DNA of 64,000 nt. It comes from Auanema rhodensis (Eukaryota; Nematoda; Chromadorea; Rhabditida; Rhabditidae). Of this stretch, positions 13,963 to 27,303 are shown piece after piece. Within the stretch, counting starts at the first letter, position 1, and the number at the start of each line of letters is the position of its first letter. The position numbers and the translations under genes were made by a program. The stretch is taken from the NCBI GenBank assembly GCA_964057225.1, contig OZ059898.1, positions 12,487,767 to 12,551,766 on the forward strand, read 5' to 3'. Below the pieces are notes generated by a model, which did no database searches, was not told the DNA's origin, and saw only the letters and a list, made by a program, of their open reading frames with translations.

Positions 13963-16900
13963 TTGTGACCACTTTTAGTTTACAATAGAGTATATAGATC
14001 ATTTTAACTAACATGAGACATCTGGACTCATAATAAGCATATATTTGACTTTTTTTTGGTGGATAATCCAGCGTTAATGTTATAGTTTATTTACAAAATA
14101 TTTAACCCTTTTTCTCTCTTTGAAGTTTTTAATCATTATTTTCAAAAATAATGTTTTTATGAGTGAATAGTTTGCAACGTTCTCAAGGGAATCTGTAAAT
14201 CACAGAAGCAATTGGCATATTTTCGTGTTTAAAGAGAAGTTGTCTCGTAAAAATGGTCATTGAGTAGACTATCAACATCATAGTTCTACTTTTTCATAAA
14301 TTCTACTATTTGCAAGAAAAAAAAAAGAAAGAAATAAGAAAGTTGTTTTATCTTTTTTAACCTTTTTCACTTAAAAATATTCACGTGTATAAACTCTAAC
14401 TGACTATACGTATAGTATAGTACTCTTAGTATTCTAATTGTTTACGTGAACTTTGACGTAAATTTATTTATTATTTAACATACACACAATCGGTTGTCTT
14501 TATATTTTTTAAATCCTTAAACAACAGATTTTTTGTTTCTAAAAAAAAAATAAAAAATATATGTATATGAATATAAATATAATTTATATTTAATGGATAG
14601 ATAGATCCCTCATGAACAACATTTGTGTTATCATCTTCAAATATTATTTTTGTTGAGATAAAATAAATGGAAATAACCTTCATCAATCTAAAACTTAACT
14701 CAGACCAAAGATTTGCAAGCAGTAAACTCAGAATGTTTTTTTTTCAAAAGAAAAAGACAATTTTTATCATTTGTATTTTGGAACAAAAGAATATTTTCTC
14801 GTTAGCTTAAACACATAATAAATTTTAGAAAAATTTCTTTAAAAAGGATGGTAAAGTGAAGCAACAACAGACTTTTTTTGTTTCATGTTGCTGTTTTCGT
14901 ATAATCTATTGTAAGATGCTTTGGTCAATTATTTCCACCTCACTAGCCATTTTCTGTTGCTGATTCGTCTATCCTTATTTGGCTGATTTATCTCTCCTGG
15001 ATAGAAGCTTTAAGATGAAGCTTGTTAACAGAGCTAGTTGCTCAGCCGTATATATCTTTTGCTTCGTTTTCTACGTCTCACAGAATTACACAAGAATCTA
15101 TAGTTTAAGCTTTTAAAGCAATGGAGTTTCCGTATTCTGTTGTTGCATCTCGCACACGAAATTTTTGTCATTTTACTTTTGCTTCCATAGCATTCTTGCG
15201 TGTTGTGTAGTATATCATATTTGTTTCTTTAACTTATATGTTATAAGATTATATATAATTATATAGCAATGTTTATGATGATGAAGATAATGATGATGAT
15301 GATGATGGTAACACGCAGGATTTGAATTCTAATTTATAACTGCCATTTGTCTGACAGGCTTTCATCAAATCCTTCATAAAATTATCGTCAGGTGTTGAAC
15401 TATTTGCTCTATTTCATACTTCATTTACATATATCAATCGATATTTTAAATATGTTTAGCATCCACTAATGAATGTTGATGATGATGAGCATGGTGACGA
15501 CGTCTGATGCCTTCATATCAAGCCTCTATCCTCTATCTCTCTATCTAGTATATGTTCTCTGTCTTCATTTCTCTCTTTGTTTCTCTTTTTTCATTCGTTC
15601 TCACTCTCTTGGAGTTTTTGGACGTGCTGTAATCTTTGCCGCATCGTAGTTGGATGAATTCTGTGTGACATCAAATAGGCTTCATCATCAACAGATACAA
15701 ACACATCGCCTACAAATCATTTTCGAAGAACAAGATGGGAAAGATAGAAGAGCTAAAAAGATATCTCTATTTCGTTAAGCTCATGAATTTCCATTGTTCG
15801 GCCGCAAGTTCGCTTCCACTATGCCGGGTGGTTAGATGGCTGGGGCAAGCCGCAACTAACGCCTCAAGCACGAGCACAATCCCAAACGCGCGTCATTTGT
15901 TATTTCACTTCGCCAACGTTTTCAATCAAAAGAATTATTTTTTCGTTCATCTATACGTTTCAATAGGATTAACGAGGAAACTCATCACCTGTTAGAGAGG
16001 ATTCGAAGTGTTATGCATACCTCATCCACATCTTCACCATTCACCCTAAACCCAAGCTTACATAGTACACTTGAGAAGCATTCCTTATCCTTCCTTCCTC
16101 GAGCCCCCTCTTCTTTATATATTATTTATATTTAAAAAATAAAATTGTTGATACTCACAAAGTATATATGTCACCTCGTAAAAGCTGTTCAACTTTGAAC
16201 TATCAATTCAGATGAATTGCTCACAGATGACTAAACTCAGCAGACTTTTTGGAAACAACCTACTTCTGCGGACTGATGACTGACGGCAGTAGCAGATGTT
16301 GAAAAGTATTTCCTTTATATCTTCTTTTCACATTTCATATATTTAAATACAATATATGAATAGTAAGCTTATGATGTAAGCTTTTCTCTTTTGCTTTTCC
16401 CCCAAAAAACAATTGTTCCCATTACATGCTCTAGAGTATTTCAACGTCTTTTTCCATCAATTACATAGTTGTTGACCTCATCTGATTTTTGATTTCGACC
16501 TTTTTCAGCCATAAAAACGTAAAAGTTTCAAGTTGTTTTTGTTGGAAGAATATGAATCGATAATTAGATGAAAAGTGCTCTCAAGTTACAGAATTAATTA
16601 TGATTTCGCCACTTCTTCTTATCGTCACTACGTCATCAACCTCACTACATTTCGCTATTTCACGGCTGTACATGTATCATGATACCTCATCTTTTGATTT
16701 CTCGGATTTTTTCTACATCTTCTTCATATCTTCAAATTTTCAAGACATCACGACTTAGTTTGCAACTGAAGCAGCTTGTTCACTCAACATGGCTAATGGA
16801 CTGTTTCTGTGTTTTCCTTTCTCTCTCTCCCTCTTCCTCTCACTTTCTTTCTCATTTCTCTTTAAAAACTTCTAATGAATCTGACCACATTATACAAAAT

Positions 16901-19900
16901 AATTTAATATGTCGAATAAAGCAGCCAAGTTATTCACTATATCTGCTTAACATCTGCCAACCGTCTTCGAAGATCTGCCACAATCCATTCGACCTGACAT
17001 CTATTGTTCATCCTAATTGTTCTGACCTTCAGTAAAGTCGAAGCCTCCTGATGTGTCAGCTATTTTGGTCGGCATCATCTCAAACATGACTCCACTTCGC
17101 CCATTACTTTGTTTCTAAAAATTAATTTTCTTGTATTGTCGGAGTTTTTATTTACATTTAAGCTTATTACTACATTCCACTTCACATCGTATCCTGCTGC
17201 GATCAAGCCTATCCTCCAATCTACTAAACCAATTATCATCGAACGTTTCAAGATGTACTTGATCATCAAGACAAATCCAAGATTTAACCGCCACAAATTG
17301 ACCTTTGAGACTCTCAATTAGATGAAATCCTATGATGCTATGCGGCATTCTAACTTAAGGTTCTTGTCGTATTGTGATCATCATCCAGCTTTATTCAAGC
17401 TTCCTCCTCTCTCTTATGTCACGTTTTTCCCTTTTTTTTTCCTTATCTCTCTGTTTCTACACGTGTTTATGTATTTAGTCTCCATATGCAGCAGTTAACA
17501 AGTGTGGAGAAAACTTATTTATTGATAATCAAAACCTGAAAAAATCATGATTATCATCTTATTTATTCACATATAATATGCTTTTTTGATTTTATTTGTT
17601 TTGAAAAAATTGAAAGAAATATTATCATTCCAGCTCAAACAACAACACCCAGCATTTACTTTTATTTTCACTCTTTTTGCCTCTAGCACTTTGAAAATTA
17701 TTTTTTCTTCCCTGTTCAAATTTGAGTAAAAATACATTTCTCTCTGAATAATTTAGCACATTTCCAATAAAAGTTCAACTTAGATATCAATTTTAATCTC
17801 TAAATTTCTGACATATTCAATCAACACACATATGTTCTTATATCTGCTTCTGCTCTATTTCAATAGCAATTTGCCATATATATTTTATTTGCTCATATGA
17901 TGCTTATCATAACTATATGTTATAATCCGTTTTATAATTAGCTATTTAACATATATTTTCATTATGTATACTTAACTATATTAAGTACTATATCCTTATA
18001 AGTTTAACATTTCCAAATTAACAGATAGCAAAAACATGTGTTGCCCTCATCCCCTACATATGAGGTCCCTAATCCCACCTCCTTTTACTCACAGGCTCCA
18101 CCTCTTCTTCTCCTCTTCCTCTGCATCCTCTAAATTTCTTCATCAATACCTACCCTTCCAGTAGTCGTTTTCTGTAAACCTCCAACAATATATTCTTATT
18201 CAATTCACGTTTTTTTCCTTTTTTTTTCCTTCTCTCCCATCAAAAAATTTCTTTATTTTATCTGCATGAGATTGTAACCTGCAATTATACCAACAACGCA
18301 TTTTCTTACATCTTCATGCCAAATACGATTATTCTTTGTGTGGTCATGTCTGAAAAGCAGAAATCTTCTTTGTTACTTTTGAAATTCCCTTCGTTTGTTT
18401 CTGCGAAAAAAAAACTGCGAAACAATGATATTTCATTCACAAACTGTTACTGTGTTTCAGTTTAAGTCTGTTACTCATTCTTACTCATACGTATACCCTT
18501 GATCATCTTCTTCAAATACTCATCCTTTTCTTCTTCTTCACCTTTTTCATTTACAGTTACATGAAGATTTTCTTCAAACTTCGCGCCAATGTCATTCATT
18601 ACACCCAGAAAAAAAATTCTTTTTGGCCATTCATGAAATAGTTAATCGTCCTGTGAGCTCAAACATACATACATATACGTACGTATGCCGAAGATTGCTC
18701 ATCTGCTCAGCCCATTTTCCAGCTGATTACCCTACCTATATGTGCAGGTGTTTGTCCCTATCTGCACCATATTTTGGTTTTGCTCTCTTGTTCCCTGTTC
18801 CTCATATGATCTAACCCTTTCATTTGCTCTCTCTCGAGCTCACCATTGGCTATTCTAAACATCAATGTCTTTATCTATTCTTATTCACCTGAATACATGA
18901 GCTCCTGCTGCCCTTCGACGCAACTATCTCCGCGTCCTGAGCCTAATCCTTCTCTCATATTCCTGAATATCAGCTCTTTACTATATATGTGCCTAACTAT
19001 GTGTACCATCAGTGACGCAACATTAAAGGTGCTTGAAAGTGTCTAACATAGAGGCCGTCAATCAAATGCCAATTTTTGGATCCAACCATTCCGCTCTCTC
19101 ATCTTTCTGTTTGCTTGTTTGTTTGTTGATATTAGCTCCAATATGTTCATCATCGGCTAAATAGGTTGAGTAACATAGCTAAGATGGCAAAATGTACACA
19201 GCAGGTTCTCTCTTTCTCATGTCCTTATACTTGAGGAAAGCAAAAAAAAAATATTTGCAAAGATGATGCTGCTCTAATTAGATTATTAGGATCATTGCGT
19301 TCACGTGAACATTTCACGTAAAATGATCTATTTTGCCATTTATCATTTTACTTCGAGTAAGTCGTTGATGAACGGTTGTATTGCAACATTTCAAAACTTC
19401 ATCATCATCGTCTTTCTTTTCGTTCTTTCTAATTTCATATAATTCGCAATTCAATGTTATCTTTCTTTCTTTAAAGACCAAATTACTATATAATCATTTG
19501 CTAAACGTTTTAAATTTTCTTTTTGATATTTTCTGTTAATATCTTACGATGCTCATCAGAGTTTCTATCAAATGCTCTACCCCCACCGGGTGGTCATCCG
19601 TCATGTCTGTTCTTCACTTGTCATGTTCATTCTCTCGTTTTCTTTAGCTCTATCAAATCATTCTCCATTAAATTTCTTTTCATCATTCATCTATTTTTCC
19701 CAACCAAAAATTTTATCTTAAACACATATGCTTTATACTCTTTTGCTCTGCTTCTCCTTTGCCCCACTCCCTCCCTTTCTCCCTTCCTCTCTGTATATTA
19801 GATTTTCCCGCCTCACATGTTCTTTCAACGATGTATTTCATGTGCAATTCAGATAGCTAAACTCATACCACATATATGAATATATTATTATAAAAATAAA

Positions 19901-21837
19901 TACAACACTTATTTGAAATAAATACACATTTCATTAACTATATCATATAATTAGTTTAATTATTTCATTAACTATCTGTATTACATATAATAAGTACATT
20001 TCTTATTACTTCTAGTAATATCTGATTTAAGTCTCTTTGATTAGTTGTCTATTGTCCAAGCACATAATGTATTCTAAGCTTTGTTTCAACATCAACATGC
20101 TGAATTCCATCCAATTTCCATGAAATTCATCTTCATCTCATCCTCATCACCATATTTACTGTTGTATTCTGTGCTCCATCCGACATACTTAACTATACAA
20201 TAGCTGCATTTCCTTATGGATTTTCAGTAAATGCATCAACTACCATTAGCAAAATGTAAGGTCAATCACGTGTTGTGATGCCTTCCTGCTTAGAGCAATC
20301 TATCACCTCATCAAGCAACAACAAGGGGTGACAACAACACATATTTCCTCATAACTATAACAGATAATAAACTATTGATTTATGCTAAGCAATACATAAT
20401 TCATGTTAAATCACCAATTTTATGGTTTATTAGACATATTCCTTCCCAAAACCTAATGTTTGAAAATCATTATGTATGCTAATTAAACAGCTACTAGGTC
20501 ATACGCTATCTTATCAATCAGTATTCTACTCAGCCTATTTTTGCCTCATTTGCTTCGTTTTCATTCATCTGCCAGCCTGATTTCTTCCTAATTTGCAGAC
20601 ATTTTTCTTTTTCCTTTATGTTTTTTTTTATTGTGAAGAAAAAACAAAACAAAAAAACGAATATTAAGATCAATAAAGACAAAATTTATATATTTTAGTT
20701 CATCAATAACTATTGATTTCATATAATATATCCTTAAATATACATTTCATCCTTGTACATCTTAGTTTTGTTTTCTAATCCATTAGATATTTCTCGTTTC
20801 GCTCTTCTGCTCATCTTTCCTAAACATCCAACAAGCTTTTCCTAATCCTTTTACAAACTCTTTGAAAACTTGATCAAACTAGCAGATGTACCGAAAATTA
20901 ATTTTATTATTATTTATATTATTATATTTATTCTAATTATATGTAATGTCTTGATTAAGAGAATCATCTTATTACTTCGCAACTTTTTATCCATTTAAGC
21001 AATACAAAACACCTATTGTCTAACTTCCGGTCGTGACCTATCTCTTCCTTCGCCAGCTGCTCACAGCCCACATCAGTCTGTCCATTTTCAATGTAGTTTG
21101 CACCAGTACCATTCATTAGGACATATATCCAACTGCCTTTTCTGCTGTATCTTGAACCTCCTTGTTCCGGCAATAATCAATGTTGAATGAAGAAAATGTA
21201 TCAAAATCTCTTATTTCCTCTTGAAATCCAATCAATCTTTTCACCAAAAATATGCTGTTTTCTGTATTGAAATAGGGTTTTTTTCTGCAACAAAACTGAG
21301 AATGCAACAAATCACGTTATCTCATTTGTCCTCAAGATATGTTTCTGTTGTTATTTCTCATTTTCCCTCTATCTATCACTTTTTTTTATCTCTCTCTCTC
21401 TCTCTTTCTTTCTCTTCCAAGCCCACGCCGTACAGTTTTTTCCTGATGAGCTTCTTACATCAAATTCTATGTGCATACATGTTCTATCCATTAAGATCTC
21501 AATATTTATCTTTTTTTCCTTCATATTAATCGTATCTTGTAGAACATCAGCTGTTTCATCTGGTCATTGTTTGTTACGACATAGTTTCTCCTTTATTTTA
21601 TTTTTTTAAAATAATAATTCTTGCATTATTTTAACATTAAAATGAATTTCCATTCAATTGTTACTCCTCCTCCTCCTTCTTTTTTTTGAATTTTCACATT
21701 CATCTTTGAATTTGAGGTCAAATGTTATCTCTTTACTTTCTATTGTTCTTATCGTTTTTGTCGTTTTTTCGTCTTCACCTTTGCAATATTATTGTATTTC
21801 ATTCAAATATATTTTATTAATTTTCTGAATTATTTCA

Positions 21838-21838
21838 G
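21838..21838 (+). promoter_or_regulatory. Splice or spliced-leader acceptor before the membrane-protein gene
   Basis: A strong TTATTTCAG acceptor ends here, 60 bases before the start codon. The frame upstream of the ATG contains a TAG, so the leader is non-coding. This is either the 3' end of a 5' UTR intron or a trans-splice site. Confidence 0.5.
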
Positions 21839-21898
21839 AAGAAGGAGTTGTTAAAGTCCTTTTTTCAAATTTTTGATTAGCGAACGATCCTGTGTAGG

Positions 21899-23868
21899 AT
21901 GGGCGGAAGTTCTTCCATGTATCAGCAGCACCCACAAGAGTTAGCAATGATGGCTGATCATAATTCTCTCGTTGATATCCGTTCAATTGTCAATGGAATT
22001 CCAAAGATGATGCAGGTATAGACCATCTATAAAGCTATATGTTTAACTTTATTTTGTTTTGAACAATAGGTCGCAGATGATATGCATAGAATGACTGATT
22101 ATATCATGGATTTAAGGAATATGACATTAGGTCTAGTTGCTATATCTTTGATTGGAGTTATTGGTTAGTAATGTTTTTTTTTATCATTTTCTTCATTCAT
22201 TTTTCAAATTTAAAAGAAAAAAAGTTTTAAAATAATATGATTTAGGTTTCCTTATTCTTCGTGCAGTTAATGGTCGCAGTGGAAGAAGCCGTAGAAAGAG
22301 ATCTATTATGAGACAGGTTAGTTAACTATTTTATATTTAAAATATTAATATTTTGAATATATTTATTATAAATAATAATTTATATATTCTTAAACAATAT
22401 GAAATGTGTAAAGAGTTTATCATATATATAGTTATATCTTTTCACATAGTTTGAACATCATGAGAGTGTTAAGAAAAGAAGAAACAAACTATAAAGATTA
22501 TCTTGATTGAAATATAGTTGTATTGGAATGTAGTTTCGATAGTTTATAAACGTGAGAGATATAGTGTGTAGTAGTATATGTTTAGTAAATAAGATACAAC
22601 CGTTCATCTAAATTCAATCATGCTAAATGAGTCTAGAAGGTTCACGTGAATTTTACGTGAAATTTGATTTATTTATTGATTTTCTGAATTTAATTTCAAA
22701 GAATTTCCAATTTCAACGAAGTTCTTAAGATTCGGAAGTGAAGAAAAAAAAAGTTTTATATGTATGGACTTGAATCGGCTCAAGATCAAAGGCAATGGTG
22801 CCATACGGAATGCTTAGGTAGCTTTAGATGTTGCCGATGTACATATGATTGTCTGCATAGTTTGCATAGTTAATCAGGAAATTATTGAGTATTAGTAAGA
22901 GAAGTTATGTATGCTATAGCTATTAGTAATAACTATACGTTGTTTGTCAACTATATGATGATGATGGATGCACGATACACTAAGGAACAAGCATATATAT
23001 ATAGTTTGTAATAGCTTTCCTATGTATTGTAATGAGAATGAGAACGAAGAAGGATAGGGGAGAGAAAAGCTCATGATGAGAATGAGCTCATAGGCAAAAA
23101 CATTATCTTTCAAACTTTTAAATAGCAAATCTTTGATAAATCCTCTGATAATAGGTCGTTTTTCAGGTTGAAGAAGGATATCCACCTATGCCACGATACT
23201 ATTATCAGTCACAATATGCTCCTGAGCCATGGGATAGACCAAAATCAACGTTCAGCCATCACAGGTAGTTTTGAGATTTCAGATGAATACGTGTCTAATT
23301 CAAATTTTTGTTTCAGTCAATTAGAAGAGAAAAAACCAGTCGATAGCAGAAGTAGCCCAGAAAACAATAAGATCAATGGAGCACTTCCATACAAGGTATG
23401 TTCACAAACGTTTTGATCTTTTGCTGCTCCATTGAAATGAAACAGATTGCATGAACAGGACAAGCTTTGCCAACATTCCGCTTCAATCATTTGAACTATT
23501 GAATCTCCTTTGTACTACCTTTGTTCAACTGCATGCATCTTTTGGCTTTTTTCATTCAGATTTCATTTGTCAGGACAATTTCCAGATGTCTAATACTGTT
23601 TGAAATTCATGAAAATTTCTCCTCTTCTTTTTCATCCTGCATCCAAAACTTCCTTTATTCTAATGATGTTCACATTTCCTTCCTATTGGCTTTTAATCCA
23701 ATTAACCTTAACGTTTTTTAGTCTTTCACTAATGAGGAAGCCGTCAGTCCAGACTTGGATAAGAAAATGATGACCACATCTCTACCTACTGATGCTAACT
23801 CCGGAAGTAACGGTGGCGGATTTCGACACTCAACATCCACCTCCACACCGCAGCCACAAAAAGTCTGA
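21899..23868 (+). CDS. Small single-pass membrane protein, unrecognised
   Basis: Exons 21899-22015, 22070-22163, 22246-22316, 23167-23264, 23317-23395 and 23722-23868 join into 201 residues with matching phases and good GT/AG sites. Residues 1-57 are polar and Met-rich. One hydrophobic segment (TLGLVAISLIGVIGFLILRA, about 58-77) is followed by a basic stop-transfer cluster (GRSGRSRRKRS), which favours an outside or luminal N-terminus and a cytosolic C-terminus by the positive-inside rule. The tail is Ser/Pro/Asn-rich and probably disordered, ending in QPQKV. There is no cleavable signal peptide, so it would be a signal-anchor protein. A poly(A) signal lies at 24061. I do not recognise the family. 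Two further acceptors downstream fit the same phase and would replace the last exon. Confidence 0.7.
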
Positions 23869-24060
23869 AAGTTTGCCTTTCCAACCTAAGCTTTAAGTCT
23901 TTTTTCTTTCATTTTTTTGTCGCTAATTTTCGTATAGCTTACACACAGTTTTAAAACTATGTTACACCTACCTATCTATATACACGCAAACACAGATACA
24001 AGACGAGTCTCGACGTTCTTTTTTTTCCCAAATACACGGTCATGAATTGAATCTGCCATT

Positions 24061-24066
24061 AATAAA
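24061..24066 (+). terminator. Poly(A) signal AATAAA of the membrane-protein gene
   Basis: A canonical AATAAA hexamer lies about 190 bases after the TGA at 23866-23868. It lies between the two alternative last exons, so its use would select the QPQKV-ending form. Confidence 0.6.
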
Positions 24067-24303
24067 AAATTTTATTTGAACCAAAATAGGCATTTTAAAA
24101 TATTTTCAACGAGTTTTTTCCATGGGAGGGAAGAAGAATATTCTTATTTTAAAGCAACCAACTTGGAAACATGAAAAGATTTATAGAAAAACGATAAACT
24201 AGTTTTCATGTAATTTGTGTGTTCCGATCTTCTCATGTCCTTCCTTGCACATTCTTTTTGTGCATAGTAGCGTAGCGTAGATTTGAGTTTTTCATCTTTT
24301 CAG

Positions 24304-24366
24304 TCTCGTCTTCCACCTGAACCAGTCAAGCTTTTGGTAGAGGATTTGCCGTATGCGGATTGCTAA
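24304..24366 (+). CDS. Alternative last exon of the membrane-protein gene
   Basis: A strong acceptor (CATCTTTTCAG) opens a 20-codon frame, SRLPPEPVKLLVEDLPYADC, then TAA. The exon ending at 23395 is in phase 0, so it can splice to either this exon or the one at 23722. This would swap a Ser/Asn-rich tail for a short Pro/acidic tail. Only transcript data can show use. Confidence 0.45.
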   Translation, partial: SRLPPEPVKLLVEDLPYADC

Positions 24367-25094
24367 ATAACTAGCCAGTCGTTTGATGATATTGTAGGAG
24401 AAACGAACAATCTTTCTCTATCTTATACACATATCATCATATTTTCTGTTCTTTCATTTTGTCCAAACACAATATCTTTAGAAGGCATGTCATTTGTAGT
24501 ACCTCTGCCTCATATCAATCGCTGACGACAATGACTTTGACGACAACACTTTTTTTTTCTTAAAAAAAAAAAATGTTTTTTTCTTGCTTCTTGTTGTCTG
24601 GCTACTACTGACTGTCTGTATGTATGTATGTCTGAATTGATATTACATAGTGTGCTTTTACTCAATCAGCCATTACAAGCTTCATTGTCTATCTGTCTGT
24701 CTGATATTTCGTTTGGCTTGCTGCTACGTCCAATGCATCCGCTTCGACTAACCTCAACAACTATCCAACCAAAACGCTTGTGTGCAGATATGTCTCCTGT
24801 TAATACTAATGGAGTACTGCATGCATGATGAAATTTCTATGATTTTTGGAAATGAAATCGAAAATTCAAATTATCTGGTAAAAACAAAACTTTCTTGGTT
24901 TAAAGAAAAAATAACTAACTGCCTCGAATAGTATGAGACTCAAGGCTGTTGTATTCATGCTTTTTCTGTGTTGCCCACGTTTATATTTTCGTTTTTCTCA
25001 AGTTGTTGCTTTATAACACTATCCCAGCTGTTAACAAAACCAAAAATATCAGGGTTATTTTCTACATAATTAACTGTTTTCTCATGCTTTATAG

Positions 25095-25142
25095 TCAACG
25101 TCTTTATCGTCGTCGACCAAGTCACCACCACCACCAACTTGA
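25095..25142 (+). CDS. Possible third last exon of the membrane-protein gene
   Basis: After an acceptor (GCTTTATAG) the phase-0 frame reads STSLSSSTKSPPPPT then TGA, a Ser/Pro tail like the rest of the C-terminus. A different frame from the same acceptor reads QRLYRRRPSHHHHQLEAVEL and stays open to 25209, but it does not fit the phase of the preceding exon. Weak evidence. Confidence 0.25.
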   Translation, partial: STSLSSSTKSPPPPT

Positions 25143-25385
25143 AGCCGTTGAATTGTTTTATCAGAGAATTTTCTTAGAAAATTACAAAAAAACAGCAAAT
25201 CTTATATAATTCTTGCGATTTTACGGGGAAAGTTTCGAATTTTTGTAGTAATTTTCTTCGGATATATCTTTAGAATCATGATTGTTATACTGTTGTATTT
25301 TCTTTGATATTTCTCATTTCACCACAACGTTTTTGTAATTCTTAATAATTCTTTTCTCTCTTTCTCCATCTCTCTCTCACAATCA

Positions 25386-25442
<57 letters not shown>
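25386..25442. repeat. (CT)n microsatellite
   Basis: CT dinucleotides with one interruption, on the + strand. Confidence 0.9.
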
Positions 25443-25445
<3 letters not shown>

Positions 25446-26879
25446 CTTGAAGCATGTGCCTCAGTACCAAATTTTGTGCTCAAATTGTCTATGATGCCAT
25501 TGCATGTGTGCTATTTTTGACCTTTTTGTTTTATTTCTTTGATTTGTAACTCATATTCTCTGTTAGTGAGAAGATGAAAAATGGTTGTCATTGGCAGAGA
25601 TGGCAACTATACATACGACAACAACATTGTAAATTTCTGAATTTTACCTTTTCTTTAAACAGATTATTGTAAATAATTATAATTTTTATTATATACGAAT
25701 AAAATGTAAATTTAATTTTTATAGAATTATTATTATTATAATTATGAATAATTATAAGTTAAATAACATGTGTATGTGTTTTGTATTGCGAGATCACATT
25801 AGGTAGAAGAAGCAGTAATGGTAGTTTTGTATCAGCTGGACAACAAAGATCCTCAACATTTTGTAAAAAGAATGGCCGGGATGTGAATGAAAATATTGTA
25901 AAGCATATATATAATATAAAATTATAATATATATGTCTAACTGTACAATGTAAAAATAAAAAAAAACAAAGAAAATGTTACATATGAAGTTTGATAAAGA
26001 GTTTTCTGTTATCAGGAATACGTTTTGAGCTGAATTATCATAATAAAAGATGAATCCACTGACTGATTTCTAATATGAAATCAAGTTAATGAGAAGAGAG
26101 AGAGAGAACAGAAGATCAGCTAGTTCAATCTACGAGAAGGTGGTGATATAGCTATGATTCGTAAATTGAGGAAAAAAATAGCTCAGAAAACAAATATGTA
26201 CAAAAAGAACAGAGATAGAAAATGAAAAGAAAACTATAGAGATAGAGGGAGGGAGAAAGAGAGAGAGAATTTGTATGTTATAGCCTGAGGGAGAGGAAGA
26301 GAAGTGTATAGTAACTAAATGGAAAATCTACACACATATGTAGGTATTCATTAAAAGAATCAAAAACGATTCTCTAATTGACGATTTTCGTTTGTTATTT
26401 AGAACAACAGAGGTACTATTTCAAATACTAAAAATCACAGAAAGCCTAATGGCCTTATACATATATAATATATATTTGTATTTGAAAAATTTTCAAATTT
26501 CGGAGATCAAAAAGAGAAAAAAGGGCGAAATGTCGTTGATATTTTCGTTGACGGGAAAGATACATTGTGAATTAAGATTTGAGTAAAACAAAACAAAACA
26601 ATGAATATTATCAGATACATATAGTGAGGATTTGAAGTGAAGAAGAGAATCTAAAGAACATTCGATTTTCTGCTTAAGAGCTATATAAGATTTTCCAACT
26701 TTTTCTATCTCATATGTATTATAAATTATGATAATGTTAGGGTCTTCTCGTTCATTCTTGTTATTATAACAAAACAACTATAAGGTTGTAGGAAGGGTGG
26801 GAAGTGTAGAAGATATGATTAAAGCTTTAACTATATGTATAGTTATTGTAATGCTTTGATTGACTTTGAAAGCTATTGG

Positions 26880-27267
26880 TTAAGCCATATAATGATGCAT
26901 CATGCCTCCCATGGAGAGTGGATTCAATGGAGGAGCAGTACCAATTGCTGATGACATTGGTAAGTAGAGTGATACTTCGGGATTCATATGTGGCACCATT
27001 TGGAACTGAAAAACATACAAATTGATTGATATTATGAAAATATACGTATGTATATGTATGTATAAGAAAGCTAATAATGATATATTTGTGATAATATATA
27101 TAATAATATATGTGTAATCAACTAACCGGCATTCCATCCATTCCTATTAGACCTCCAGTTGGTGCCAAGTTAAGATCAGGACGTGAAGACATTGTGGAAT
27201 AGTTATCTAATTCTGGCACTGCAACACGAAATATATAATTTTCAAGACTTGATTATGTGTTTTAAGC

Positions 27268-27303
<36 letters not shown>

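Larger units (their letters stand above)
9305..21838. other. Long pyrimidine-rich region without recognised gene
   Basis: About 12.5 kb read on both strands. Open frames are short, low in complexity and lack paired splice sites with coding-like peptides. The + strand is rich in C/T, the same bias seen in introns of the + strand genes here. It may therefore be a long 5' intron or leader region of the membrane-protein gene at 21899 rather than true intergenic DNA. It also contains a GC-richer patch near 15790-15900, small CT tracts (for example 13930-13957), hairpins and ACGTGA-type motifs, listed separately. Confidence 0.5.
24367..26879. other. Between convergent genes, no full gene seen
   Basis: Low-complexity DNA. 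The + strand is CT-rich up to about 25450 and GA-rich from about 26080, so the bias flips between the two converging genes. It includes a (CT)n tract, several AATAAA-like hexamers (25698, 25955 area), probably 3' UTR of the longer form of the membrane-protein gene, and the 3' flank of the LIM-homeobox gene. Confidence 0.6.

Noticed and set aside
15735-15995. 86-codon frame in a GC-richer patch
   Set aside because: The peptide shows no family pattern and no splice sites fit; the patch may be regulatory but lacks specific motifs.
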